Of a stretch of DNA of 64,000 nucleotides, positions 24,428-33,799 are shown piece by piece. Every line of letters starts with the position of its first letter. The first letter of the stretch is position 1. The translations under genes and the position numbers were made by a program. The notes beneath the pieces were generated by a model. The model searched no databases, had not been told where the DNA came from, and saw nothing but the letters and a program-made list of their open reading frames with translations. Source of the DNA: Sophora flavescens (lineage: Eukaryota > Streptophyta > Magnoliopsida > Fabales > Fabaceae); assembly GCA_030762895.1 (NCBI GenBank), contig JAUPTC010000118.1:1-64000 (forward strand), read 5' to 3'.

Positions 24428-25645
24428 ACTCTGATGGGTTTGTGATGCAAATATGTGGCCCAACTTGTTTTTTTATTTTTTATTTTGGTTTGTTACTTTT
24501 ATTTCATTAGAGCATTGGGCTTTTTCATTTGGGTCAGATCCTTTCTTTCTTTTCTTTTTTTTTTTTTTAAAAAAATTAGTAAAAAATTTAAAGAAGAATT
24601 TCTTTCAAAACAAAATTTTATAAAATAAAATAGAAACCTCTTTTTTAATTCATGTAACAATCTATGACATTGATGTATGATTTTCATCCTCATGTGTCGT
24701 ATGAATTGTAAGGGTTCAACGTATAGTTTGGCTATCTTTAACCCTGAACAAAAGTGAATTCCATTGTGTTAAAAAATAATAAAATGTTTTCAATTTACTC
24801 TTTTTACAAGATTTTATTAAAATTTATAAGATGAAAAAAAATCTCTTTTTTAATTCACGCAACAATCTACGACGTTGATGTATGATTTTTCATCCTCAAG
24901 TGGCTTATTAATTGTAAGGGTTTATCGTATAACATCGCTATCTTAGACTCTGTGTAAGAGTGAATTTATTCTGAAATAAAATCTTTTTAAAATAAAATAA
25001 ATAAATCAAATCTTTATCAAAATATAAAATCAATAAACCAATCAAACTTTTTTCTAAAAGGACTACGTGGCTTTGAGTTTCCCATCGCACCCGGGAATAC
25101 GTAGGAGCAAGATAAATCATCTTGTCAAGCCAAAACTAAAATTTCCTTTTTTTGTCTCTCTTTATGTTAAAATAATTAATCAAAATAACTAAACTTTTAT
25201 ATTTTTAGGGATGCTCTATGAACACGGTGCCATGTTCAGTCCCTTAGATTTGAGGTTACCCCTGTGGACTCATGTGCCATGTTCAACCTCATTTAGTTTT
25301 TATAAACAATAAATTTAAAAATATAAAAATTAAAAAAAATTTAAAATATTAAAAATTAAAAATAATTCTTTCTTGTAAATAATTTTTGGGGTAAAATAAA
25401 TATTTAAAAGGTTATTAAAATGTTTTTGTACAATTAACTTGAGGTAACGTTTTTTAAACGGGCGATGTGCGGTGCTAACACCTTCCCTACTCGTAACAAA
25501 CTCCCGGACTCATCTCTCTCTTTTTTTAGACCAGTTTACCGTTAAATAATTGGGTTTTCTAAGATTTTCCCAATAAAAATTTTAGTGGCGACTCCTCTGT
25601 TTTTTATCTCTTTTTCGCGGCGCCGGGGACGGATGGGTCGCGACA

Positions 25646-26230
25646 ACTGGTGACTCCATCGCGGACTTTTGAGAGTCGGACCTATCATAGTTGGTTGTGC
25701 AATTTTTAATAATAGCTTAAAAAATATTTGTTTTACCTCTATTTGTTTTATTTGTTTTGTAAATAGTTTTATATGCTCTTATAAATGTATTTGTATATTC
25801 TTGCAACCCTATGGTAGAGAATAATAGTGTTGTTTCTTTGTTCTTTTTGCAAGTGTGGTGTAGTTTATATTTTATTAGGTTTTGTGCAATTTTGTATGCT
25901 CCCAGCACACACATCACCATCACATACTTCACACACTTTGGGCTCTATACCCGAGTCTTGGAATGCCATAGGATTAGATGGGGTTTCGGTGGTGTTATTG
26001 TGATGCTTTTGCATCCCTGACAGTCACTGATTCTCCCGCTCAGATTGTTTCTGGTACTGTGGACTGCCATATTGTGACTCATTTGTCCCAGTGGTGAAGT
26101 TCATGGATCCGGGACCTTATCTTTTAGAGGAGGGCAATCTGGGGGCCGTGATTTTTAGGATTCTAGACCCGTCCTATAATTCACTCATAGAGCAAACTTA
26201 GTGACCAATCAGTTAGAGTCATGACCTTAG
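25646..26230 (+). other. 5' internal untranslated region of the retroelement
   Basis: This stretch follows the primer-binding-like site and has no long reading frame. A 69-codon frame (25811-26020) starts in AT-rich sequence and has no recognisable features. The part from about 26020 to 26230 is more balanced in composition and could be residual leader or a decayed 5' gag region, but no Gag motif is visible. Confidence 0.5.
25648..25665 (+). promoter_or_regulatory. Primer-binding-site-like motif
   Basis: TGGTGACTCCATCGCGGA starts two bases after the LTR end. A TGG start is expected for pairing with the CCA tail of a tRNA. Tat/Ogre elements commonly have a similar TGGCGACTCC motif here. I have not identified the tRNA. 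A related TGGCGACTCC also occurs inside the LTR, near 25586 and 33298. Confidence 0.65.
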
Positions 26231-26239
26231 GTGCGTGCA

Positions 26240-27010
26240 AACATTAGTCTTACCCATATTTGACACAAAGGGAGAATTTTTTTCTTCACTCATGTTCATG
26301 TTTTTTTTTGGCAAAGAGAAAATTTACATTTCTCAGGTTTTGGTGGAAGAAAAAATGATTTACGCAAGTCCTTTTGCTTGTAACAAAAAAATCCATTTTC
26401 ATATTTTGTATCTCATGCATTTCCATAAATAGTAAAAAAGGGACTTGTGTAAATCATCTTTCTGTAACTCATTCATATTCTTTGTATATTTTGTATCTTA
26501 TGCATTAAATATTTTGTTGGGTTCATAAAAAAAAAATCATTTTCATGCATTCCTCTCATGTGTTCATTACAAAAATAATCATTTATCTCAAGCATTCATA
26601 AAAAGAAAAAAAGGAAAAATAAGAAGCCATGCATCTCCTTCATTTCATGCATGCATCACTAAAAACTTTTCGGACCAAAAATTAAAAATTCATACATTTC
26701 ATGCATCAATACCTCTTTGGGTCAAAATATAAAAAATTATCGATCTCATGCATTTTAAAAAAACATGATTCATCTAAAAAATAAGAAGCTTATCTCATGC
26801 ATTATCATTTTTGTGAGAAAAAAAAAAGTGCCTTCATGCACCACATGAATTAAAAATTTTGAGTTAATATAAATAATTCTTTTTCATACATCTCATGCAT
26901 TAATACCTTTTGGGTAAAAAAAAAACCTTTTTCATGCATTTCATATACTCATTTCTGTTTAAGTTGAAAGTTTATTAAAAAATAAAAAATTCATTCCATG
27001 CATTGTGCTC
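26240..27010 (+). repeat. Degenerate CATGCAT-rich tract, internal region
   Basis: Short units such as CTCATGCATT, TTTCATGCAT and ATCTCATGCA recur at irregular spacing of about 30-60 bp, separated by A-rich runs. A second tract of the same type lies at 29470-29660. There is no coding signal. Confidence 0.7.
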
Positions 27011-27460
27011 CTTGGAGAAAATAGAACCATTGCGCTTTCAAAGAATGCCAATTAAACCATGGATCATGAAGTGATGCTGGAAACAAGACTTGCTCGCGTG
27101 GTCTGAAAATGCGGATCACAACCTTGTACCTTATCATGTTGGTTCGGATGCCAATGAAGTTGAGGAGCACGCTTTCATAGTCATTTCTCAGAAGTCAAGT
27201 GGGGCATGTCAATTTTGAGACCTCTTTGAAAAGGTTATTTTGTAGTGGACTACTACGACTTCAAGAAGAAAGCTACAATGACATCACCAGAGATTCGCAT
27301 TCTAGTGGTTGTGAGAAGTGTAAACACTTTACGATCCCCGTCTTGGGAACTTCTAAGCAACCCAGGCTAGATTGGTCCATTAGTGGTTTACCATGAAATG
27401 GTGGTTACATTGTATTTTATCATGTAATACTTGAACCATGTTCACTTTCTTGAAGCATTA
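27011..27460 (+). other. Internal region of ordinary composition, possible coding remnant
   Basis: This is the only part of the internal region with near-balanced base composition and no repeats. A 65-codon frame (27199-27396) is present, but I recognise no domain: it includes a Cys-x-x-Cys pair (CEKC) without the spacing of a Gag zinc knuckle. It may be a remnant of lost coding sequence or a conserved non-coding block. Function unknown. Confidence 0.35.
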
Positions 27461-28315
27461 ATGTAATGGATTTGCATCCATACATTGTCTCATCCATTCT
27501 TTACATCTTCTTCCACATCATAATTTTTCTCTCGTCATTCTCATATCTCAGCTTCTCTTTTTCTTCCCCAAGCCAAGTATCATCCTTGGTTTTGTTCATT
27601 AAGCTCACGTTATTAGAAGTTCTTTGTGGGGCATTGATCAGCCCACCCGTGCCCACGCCTTTTCAAAAAACAAAAAAAATGATAAGAAAAAGAAAATAAA
27701 AGAGGAGCATATAAATAAAAACTTGTTAAGTACCATCTTTGTCTCTAAAATAAAGTTTTGAAAAAAAAATAAGCAATCATGATTTGAAATGAAGATTGAC
27801 CGTCTTTCTCTATCCCACCATTATCGCTTGTTACCCCTTTTGAGCTTGAAACTTTTCTTCAAAGAACCTTGGACAAGGATCACCCCTAAATAAGGGATGA
27901 GTATGAAAGCAATGGTGATGAAGCATAAAGTGAGAAAGTGAAAAAAAATAGAAAAGAAAAGAGAAGAAAAAAGAAGAAGAAGAAATAAAGATGGAGAAAG
28001 AAAAAGGATGAAAAACCTCATGAAAAAAAAAGAGGAAGAAAAAAAGTGGGAAAGTTAGAGGAAAACAAATGTTCTTGGAAATCGAAAAAGATCATGGATC
28101 CTTGGTCCTATTCAACCTTAACACATTTGTTTGAGCCTTATATCCTTCCTTTCATGACCCTCTACCATTGGCCACGTTACAAGCTTCAAAAAGTCCATTC
28201 TGATCAATGAATAATCGCTACTTTTTCATCAACTTTATTTTTGAGACAAAAAGTTTGTCCTCTTCTGAGATTTTAACTAATTGCTCCTCTAAAAATCAAA
28301 AAAAGAGAGAAAATA
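27461..28315 (+). other. Internal non-coding stretch with purine-rich A/G tract
   Basis: Positions 27930-28070 are dominated by AAAAGA, GAAGAA and AGAAAA runs. Flanking parts are CT-rich (27480-27580) or mixed. The frames here, on both strands, have low-complexity products rich in Lys/Arg or Phe/Leu/Ser and are not genes. Confidence 0.55.
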
Positions 28316-28339
28316 ATGAAAATAAAAAAAATAAAGGGA

Positions 28340-29150
28340 AAGCTCGCTAGACTGAAATCCCTCAAGGGTTTTCTAACCAAAGTTAGAGCAAGATCTACAT
28401 GGGGAAAAGCTGTGCTTTCAAGGGCCTTATCCAAGAGCATTTCCACTATTGGATACCCTACACTGGGGCAACACTATTCTCAATTTTTCCTCATCAAGTG
28501 CCCTACACTGGGGCAGCTTCATTATGGGAACCCTACATTAGGGCTACTCAATTCTCAAGGGAATTGTTCTAAGGCAAATTTGTTCCCAAGCAACATATGT
28601 CGATTCAATCGCCATGATCAAATAAATCCAAAGTGGGGCAACACCCTTCTGATCTTCATATCACCTCTTGTGCATCTTGCTTCATTTATGTTCTCTTGAA
28701 TACCATTTGAGTTGTCGAACTTCCAACACAAATCGAGAAGTTGTTCAGGCCATATTGTCCCTTCTTGTCATACTTTTGAATCCATGCAAGTTTGTTACAT
28801 GATTCTTTAGGTAAGGTAAACATGATTTCAACAATACAATTTAACCATCTAATGGTAAATATTTGATGAATAACTCTGGCCAGAAGAATTCTTAATACAA
28901 GGGGAAAGTGGCATCTCAGTTGGCAATCAAGCAAGAAGCTTTAATCTTCACAAATAAGGGTGCCAAAATTGTCCACATCCCAAAATGAAAAAAAAAAAAG
29001 AAAAATCAAAAAAGAAAAAGAAAATAAAAAAGCAAACAAAAAGGCTCGCTAGACTGAAAACCTGAAAAGGCGGTCTGGGCAAAAGTTAGAGTGACACGGT
29101 AGGTTGAAAACTTGCAAAGAGCGACCTACGCAAAAATTAGGGTAAAATAC
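28340..29150 (+). repeat. Three dispersed copies of a GCAAAA(A/G)TTAG motif and a CCCTACACTGGGGC repeat
   Basis: GCTCGCTAGACTGAAA begins near 28343 and 29043 and is followed by AACCAAAGTTAGAG or GGCAAAAGTTAGAG. A third, more diverged copy follows at once (GTTGAAAACTTGCAAAG near 29103, then GCAAAAATTAGGG). Between them, CCCTACACTGGGGCA occurs near 28456 and 28501, with a variant near 28531. Similar motifs are, to my recollection, typical of the non-coding region downstream of pol in large plant Ty3/gypsy elements. Confidence 0.6.
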
Positions 29151-29469
29151 AATCAAAGTACAAGAAGTCTCCTCAAACTGATAAACTGGGGCAGTTTAAG
29201 AGGACAAGCTATGAAAAACTCCCAATACATGAAGGTTGGGGCAAGTCACATACTTGAAAGATTGATCAGGCAATCTCATCCAATTGGGATAATCATCACA
29301 AAGAAGCATATCTCAGGCAAGAAGTAAAACATCAGTTCAACAAATAAGTGATGATCGAAATCAAGGAGTCTCGCTCCAGCTCATCCTCAACCTCGGCTGC
29401 AATAAAAAATCTAAGGAGTCAAGGATCAAAGAGGTGTTTACAAAAAATAAAAATAAAAAAAATCATAGT
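29151..29469 (+). other. Internal non-coding spacer
   Basis: A mixed-composition stretch with further GGGGCA-type words (TGGGGCAGTTTAAG near 29188, TTGGGGCAAGTCAC near 29236). No reading frame longer than 71 codons and no recognisable feature. Confidence 0.5.
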
Positions 29470-29660
29470 TTTTTAATCATTGATAAAAAAAAGCATCTCA
29501 TACATCATGCATTTAAAAAAAAAATTTAATCTAGGTCTGCATCACTCATCAAAAGCATCTCATGCATCATGCATAAAAAAAAATTCAGGATTTTCACCAA
29601 TCAATAAAAAAATCATCTCGTAGCATGCATTGTCTCATCATTTCATGCATCAAAAAAGTC
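29470..29660 (+). repeat. Second CATGCAT-rich tract
   Basis: Repeated CATCTCATGCATCATGCAT-like words separated by A-runs occur near 29495, 29555, 29620 and 29640. The type matches 26240-27010, so the two tracts bracket most of the internal non-coding DNA. Confidence 0.7.
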
Positions 29661-29679
29661 AACATATTTGCTTGCATTT

Positions 29680-30760
29680 GTTCGGCTTTCGCGGGCACAG
29701 GGCCCCAAAAGTCATGTCTTGTTAGCTTTAGCAGGCATAGGGCCTCTTAAGTTTTATTTTGTTTTGTTCAGCTTTAACGGGCAAGCTTTCTGTCTTTCCT
29801 TTCAAGCTGTGGCGGGTACCAAACCCCATAAGCTCCTTTCTGTTTTGTCAAGCTTCGGCTGGTACCAGGACCTCGTAAGCTCTTTTTAGTTTTCAAGCTT
29901 CAGCGGGTACCGGACCCTGTAAGCTCCTTTTTGTTGTCAAGCTATGGCGGGTACCATACCCAGTAAGCTCTTTTATCCTTTTCAAGCTTCAGCGGGTACC
30001 ATACCCCGTGAGCTCTTGTATCCCTTTTTCAAGCTTCGACTGGTACCGGACCTCGTAAGCTCTTTTTGTTTTCAAGCTTCGGCGGGTACCAGGACCTCGT
30101 AAGCTCTTTTGGTTTTCAAGTTTCAGCGGGTACCAGGACCTGTAAGCTCTTTTCGTTCGAACTTCCGACGAGCAATCCACCCCATAAGCTCTTTTATCTT
30201 TTGTTCGAGCTTCGATTTGGCAATCCACCCCGTAAGCTCTTTTATCCTTCCGTTCGAGCTTCGACGGGCAATCCACCCCGTAATCTCATTTTATCTCTCT
30301 GTTCTAGCTTCTGACGGGCAATCCACCCCGTAAGCTCTTTTATCCTTCCGTTCGAGCTTCTGATGGGAAATCTACCCGGTAATCTCTTTTTATCTCTCTG
30401 TTCGAGCTTTTGACGGGCAATCCATCCCGTAAGCTCTTTTACTTTCTGTTCGAGCTTCTAACGAGTAATCCACCCTGTAAGCTCCTTTTATCTTTCTATT
30501 CGAGCTTCTGACTGGCAATCCACCCCCGTAAGCTCTTTTATCTTTATGTTCGAGCTTCGACGGGCAATCCACCACCGTAAGCTCTTTAATCTTTCTGTTC
30601 GAGCTTCTGACGGGCAATCCATCCCGTAAGCTCTTTTATCTTTTCTGTTCACTTCCCGACGGGCAATCCACCCCTTAAGCTCTTTATCTTTGTTTTTAAG
30701 CTCAGCAGGAAATCCACCCGCAAGCTTTTTACGTGTAAACCTTAGTGGGCAATCCAACCC
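29680..30760 (+). repeat. Tandem repeat block, 43-50 bp unit, over 20 copies
   Basis: The unit is built around AGCTTC(G/A)(G/A)CGGG...GTAAGCTCTTTT. Two subfamilies follow each other. From about 29800 to 30150 the core is GCGGGTACCAGGACC with a period of about 43 bp. From about 30150 to 30760 the core is GACGGGCAATCCACCCCGTA with a period of about 48-50 bp. Because 48 is a multiple of three, the minus strand has frames with a 16-residue periodic product (around AYGVDC); this is a by-product of the repeat. Such variable arrays just upstream of the 3' LTR are described for Tat/Ogre elements and can seed satellites. Confidence 0.9.
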
Positions 30761-30840
30761 ATTGATTCTTTCTTGGAAATCGCTTTGTAGTCACTGTCTT
30801 TTTGCTAGTCGGTGTACCCCGAACAAAATTGGAGTTCATG

Positions 30841-30914
30841 TCTTTACTCGTTTCTTATAACGATAATAGATTAACCATGGTTACACCTATTATCTAATAA
30901 GAAACAAGTAAAGA
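30841..30914 (+). repeat. Long inverted repeat (hairpin) just before the polypurine tract
   Basis: The left arm TCTTTACTCGTTTCTTATAA (30841-30860, continuing to about 30868) is complementary to the right arm ending TAAGAAACAAGTAAAGA (about 30888-30914), with only a few mismatches over about 26 bp. The loop contains a perfect 12-bp palindrome, TAACCATGGTTA (30872-30883). The right arm overlaps the start of the polypurine tract. Confidence 0.85.
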
Positions 30915-30925
30915 GGGGCAGCTAA
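30909..30925 (+). promoter_or_regulatory. Polypurine tract
   Basis: TAAAGAGGGGCAGCTAA lies immediately before TGAACACC of the 3' LTR. The AAAGAGGGG core is the expected RNase H-resistant primer for plus-strand DNA synthesis. The trailing CAGCTAA is not purine-only. Confidence 0.75.
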
Positions 30926-33356
30926 TGAACACCTAATTTTGTCAGGGTATGTTATCAATTTCATTATTATTTTTAAAAGGAAAATAAAAATTGGAAAAAA
31001 TAAAAAAATAAAATAAAATCACTTTTGTTCATGCTTTGAGCCCAATATTTGTTTAGCCCATGTTTGAGTCCATAGTCCAAATCCAAAAAAAAAAAACAAT
31101 TTCTGAATGTTAAAATAATAATTAAAAATGAAAAAAAAATTTGTTGTCTTCTATATTTTTATTCCCATGGTAATGTCCATTTTCAAGTATGAACCAAGTG
31201 TGCTTTCTTTGACCTTTTGGCTTTGACTCCTTTTTACACAAAAATGGTGCCTAATCCTCCTCATTCTCTGCTTCCTTGTACCATCCCAAGCAACAAAGCT
31301 GATTTGCCCCCGTGTAGCTGCACCTCAACAGTGTTGTCCCTCTCCACACAGTTGGCCAATTGAGATGTTTGTCATTTTTCACCCTTGATGCTAATATAAG
31401 TTCACACAACAAAAGTCAAAAGGGGGGGAATGGGGAAGAGAATAATACAACAACATAGAGCATAGAAAGAGGGAAACGGAAAAATGCGGGGAGATTAAAA
31501 AAATTTCTCAGATTGTTCGCCATACTTTCTCCCATTTTTCCATTCATCCTTCCATCTCCATCACCATCCATTCACGGCATAACCATCTCATATCATCTTC
31601 TCTATCAACTCAAGCTCCTCTTTCCTCTTCATTTACATCACCCTCCAACCATCAAAACAAACCCATCTTCAACACCTCAAACATAGCCACTCTTCCATAG
31701 CCAAACACCATATCTCCATATTCATCACTGAGAAATAAATCTCAATAACCATTACAGCAACAACAACCACCACTCCATCCCAAATCATAAATGATCAAAA
31801 TAGAAAAAATACAAAAAGATCAAATGAATCTCAGTTCTGTACTCCACCACGATCTCCGCATCCGCCCCACCATACGAGTCCACCATCCACATGCAGATTC
31901 GTGTGGTCTCCGTAACCTTGAACGCATCCTGGTGCGTCTCCACCGCCATTCACACCTCTGCCCAGGACCACGACCTCCGCCTCAGAACCGCCGCCGTCAC
32001 ATACGAACGTCACGAGAAACTACAGATCTGCACACGTTGCCATCTCAGTCCTCCGCCGTGAGTCACGCATGAGCCGCCACCACCGCCGTTCGAACCGTTG
32101 CTCGCCTCTGCTGCATCCACCGCTGCTTCCAGTTTTCTCCTTGGCCCCCTTTTCATCGTTGGTAAGTAATAAGGGAGGCTACTGCTTTCCTTCTTATTCC
32201 TCTTTCTATTTCTTTTTGTTTTTTTAAAATTATTATGTTGTTTTCAGATCCTTTCTTTCTTTTCTTTCTTTTTTTTTAAAAAAAATTTAGTAAAAAAATT
32301 TAAAGAAGAATTTCTTTCAAAACAAAATTTTATAAAATAAAATAGAAACCTCTTTTTTAATTCACGTAACAATCTACGACATTGATGTATGATTTTCATC
32401 CTCAAGTGTCGGATGAATTGTAAGGGTTCAACGTATTGTTTGGCTATCTTTAACCCTGAGGAAAAGTGAATTCCATTGTGTTAAAAAATAAAAAAATGTT
32501 TTCAATTTACTCTTTTTACAAGATTTTATCAAAATTTATAAGATGAAAAAAATCTCTTTTTTAATTCACGCAACAATCTACGACGTTGATGTATGATTTT
32601 TCATCCTCAAGTGGCTTATGAATTGTAAGGGTTTATCGTATATCATCGCTATCTTAGACTCTGTGTAAGAGTGAATTTATTCTGAAATAAAATCTTTTCA
32701 AAATAAAATAAATAAATCAAATCTTTATCAAAATATAAAATCAATAAACCAATCAAACTTTTTTCTAAAAGAACTACGTGGCTTTGAGTTTCCCCATCGC
32801 ACCCGGGAATACGTAGGAGCAAGATAAATCATCTTGTCAAGCCAAAACTAAATTTTACTTTTTTTGTCTCTATTTATGTTAAAATAATTAATTAAAATAA
32901 TTAAACTTTTCTATTTTTAGGGATGCTCTATGGACACGGTGCCATGTTCAGTCCCTTAGATTTGAGGTTACCCGGTGGACTCATGTGCCATGTTCAACCT
33001 CATTTAGTTTTTATAAACAATAAATTTAAAAATAAAAAAATTAATAAAAATTAAAAATATTAAAAATTAAAAATAATTCTTTCTTGTAAATAATTTTTGG
33101 GGTAAAATAAATATTTAAAAGGTAATTAAAATGTTTTTGCACAATTAACATGAGGTACCGTTTTTTAAACAGGCGATGTGGGGTGCTAACGCCTTCCCTA
33201 CTCGTAACCGACTCCCGGACTCATCTCTCTCTTTTTTTAAGACCAGTTTACCTTTAAATAATTGGGTTTTATAAGATTTTCCCAATAAAAATTTTAGTGG
33301 CGACTCCTTTGTTTTTTATCTCTTTTTTCGCGGCGCCTAGACGGGACGGTCGCGAC
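30926..33356 (+). mobile_element. 3' LTR of the retroelement (2,431 bp)
   Basis: Starts TGAACACCTAATTTTGTC and ends GTCGCGAC, one A short of the 5' LTR end. It lacks 123 bp between CCGCCGTTCG repeats (a single copy remains at 32083-32092) and about 108 bp after the intron acceptor. It agrees better with the LTR fragment at 1-1130 than with its own 5' partner, for example in the GCCTAGACGGGACG segment before the end. The TATA-like box is at 31392-31400 and the intron-like donor/acceptor pair at 32162-32247. Confidence 0.9.
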
Positions 33357-33799
33357 GAGGTATCATATGCCTTAATTGGGCTAAAGATGAGTAAGTTAGG
33401 CCCATTTATGTGAAGGAACATCATGGACTGCACACTGATCCGCGCCAGAGAACTCGGGACCCAATTTAGCCTTGATTTTGGCCTAATTTGACAATTCTTG
33501 TGAAACCTGAAATTGTAGGTCTCTTCCTTATTTTCTAGGGACAGCAAGATCACCAAAATCTGATATATGTAGCTCAAGCTATGCTATACGCAAGACAACA
33601 AGATCAGGATGAGTGAAAAATCAGAAAATTAACAATGTTTAGCAATTAAGCCCAATAATGTAAAAGCAAAAACAATGATTGTAAAAGTTATCTAATTTTC
33701 GTCTATCTCTAGCTTGGGCGGCTGTAAACTGCTATTTATGCTTATTGATCCTGACCTTACCCTAGACCAAATTAAGGGCCTCTGAATAAGCTTTCCAAC

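Larger units (their letters stand above)
22996..25645 (+). mobile_element. 5' LTR of the retroelement (2,650 bp)
   Basis: Begins TGAACACC and ends GTCGCGACA, so it has TG...CA termini. It pairs with 30926-33356. Relative to that copy it carries an extra 123 bp between two CCGCCGTTCG direct repeats (24141-24150 and 24264-24273), an extra segment of about 108 bp around 24428-24535, and a longer G-run at 23466. In order it contains a TATA-like box near 23435, a CT- and CAT-rich leader, a CG-rich segment (about 23900-24340), a possible intron (24343-24427) and an AT-rich second half with AATAAA near 25573. Confidence 0.9.
22996..33356 (+). mobile_element. Non-autonomous Ty3/gypsy-type LTR retrotransposon, Tat/Ogre-like, 10.36 kb
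   Basis: Two long direct repeats (22996-25645 and 30926-33356) flank a 5.28-kb internal region. Both LTRs start TGAACACCTAATTTTGTC. The 5' LTR ends GTCGCGACA and the 3' LTR ends GTCGCGAC. A TGGTGACTCC primer-binding-like site lies two bases after the 5' LTR, and a purine-rich AAAGAGGGGCAGCTA lies just before the 3' LTR. No reading frame for gag, protease, reverse transcriptase, RNase H or integrase is present: the longest internal frame is 127 codons, and none shows the expected motifs. Movement would have needed proteins from a related autonomous element. The long LTRs, the TGGCGACTCC motif near the LTR end and the tandem repeats before the 3' LTR fit the Tat/Ogre clade as I know it; the clade name is an inference. 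No target-site duplication is visible. Confidence 0.88.

Noticed and set aside
27199..27396. CEKC in a 65-codon frame as a possible Gag zinc knuckle
   Set aside because: A CCHC knuckle needs C-x2-C-x4-H-x4-C. The His and last Cys are not in place.
27821..28021. Minus-strand frame with a Phe/Leu/Ser-rich product, resembling membrane segments
   Set aside because: It is the complement of a purine-only tract (GAAGAA/AAAAGA). Low-complexity artefact.
28316..28699. 127-codon frame, the longest in the window
   Set aside because: It starts in an A-rich tract and runs over the repeated CCCTACACTGGGGC words. No recognisable domain, and it lies in the part of the element that is non-coding in relatives.
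29989..30276. Minus-strand periodic frame (16-residue repeat) and similar frames at 30390 and 30488
   Set aside because: A by-product of a 48-bp tandem repeat whose length is a multiple of three. Neighbouring units of 43, 49 and 50 bp break the frame.
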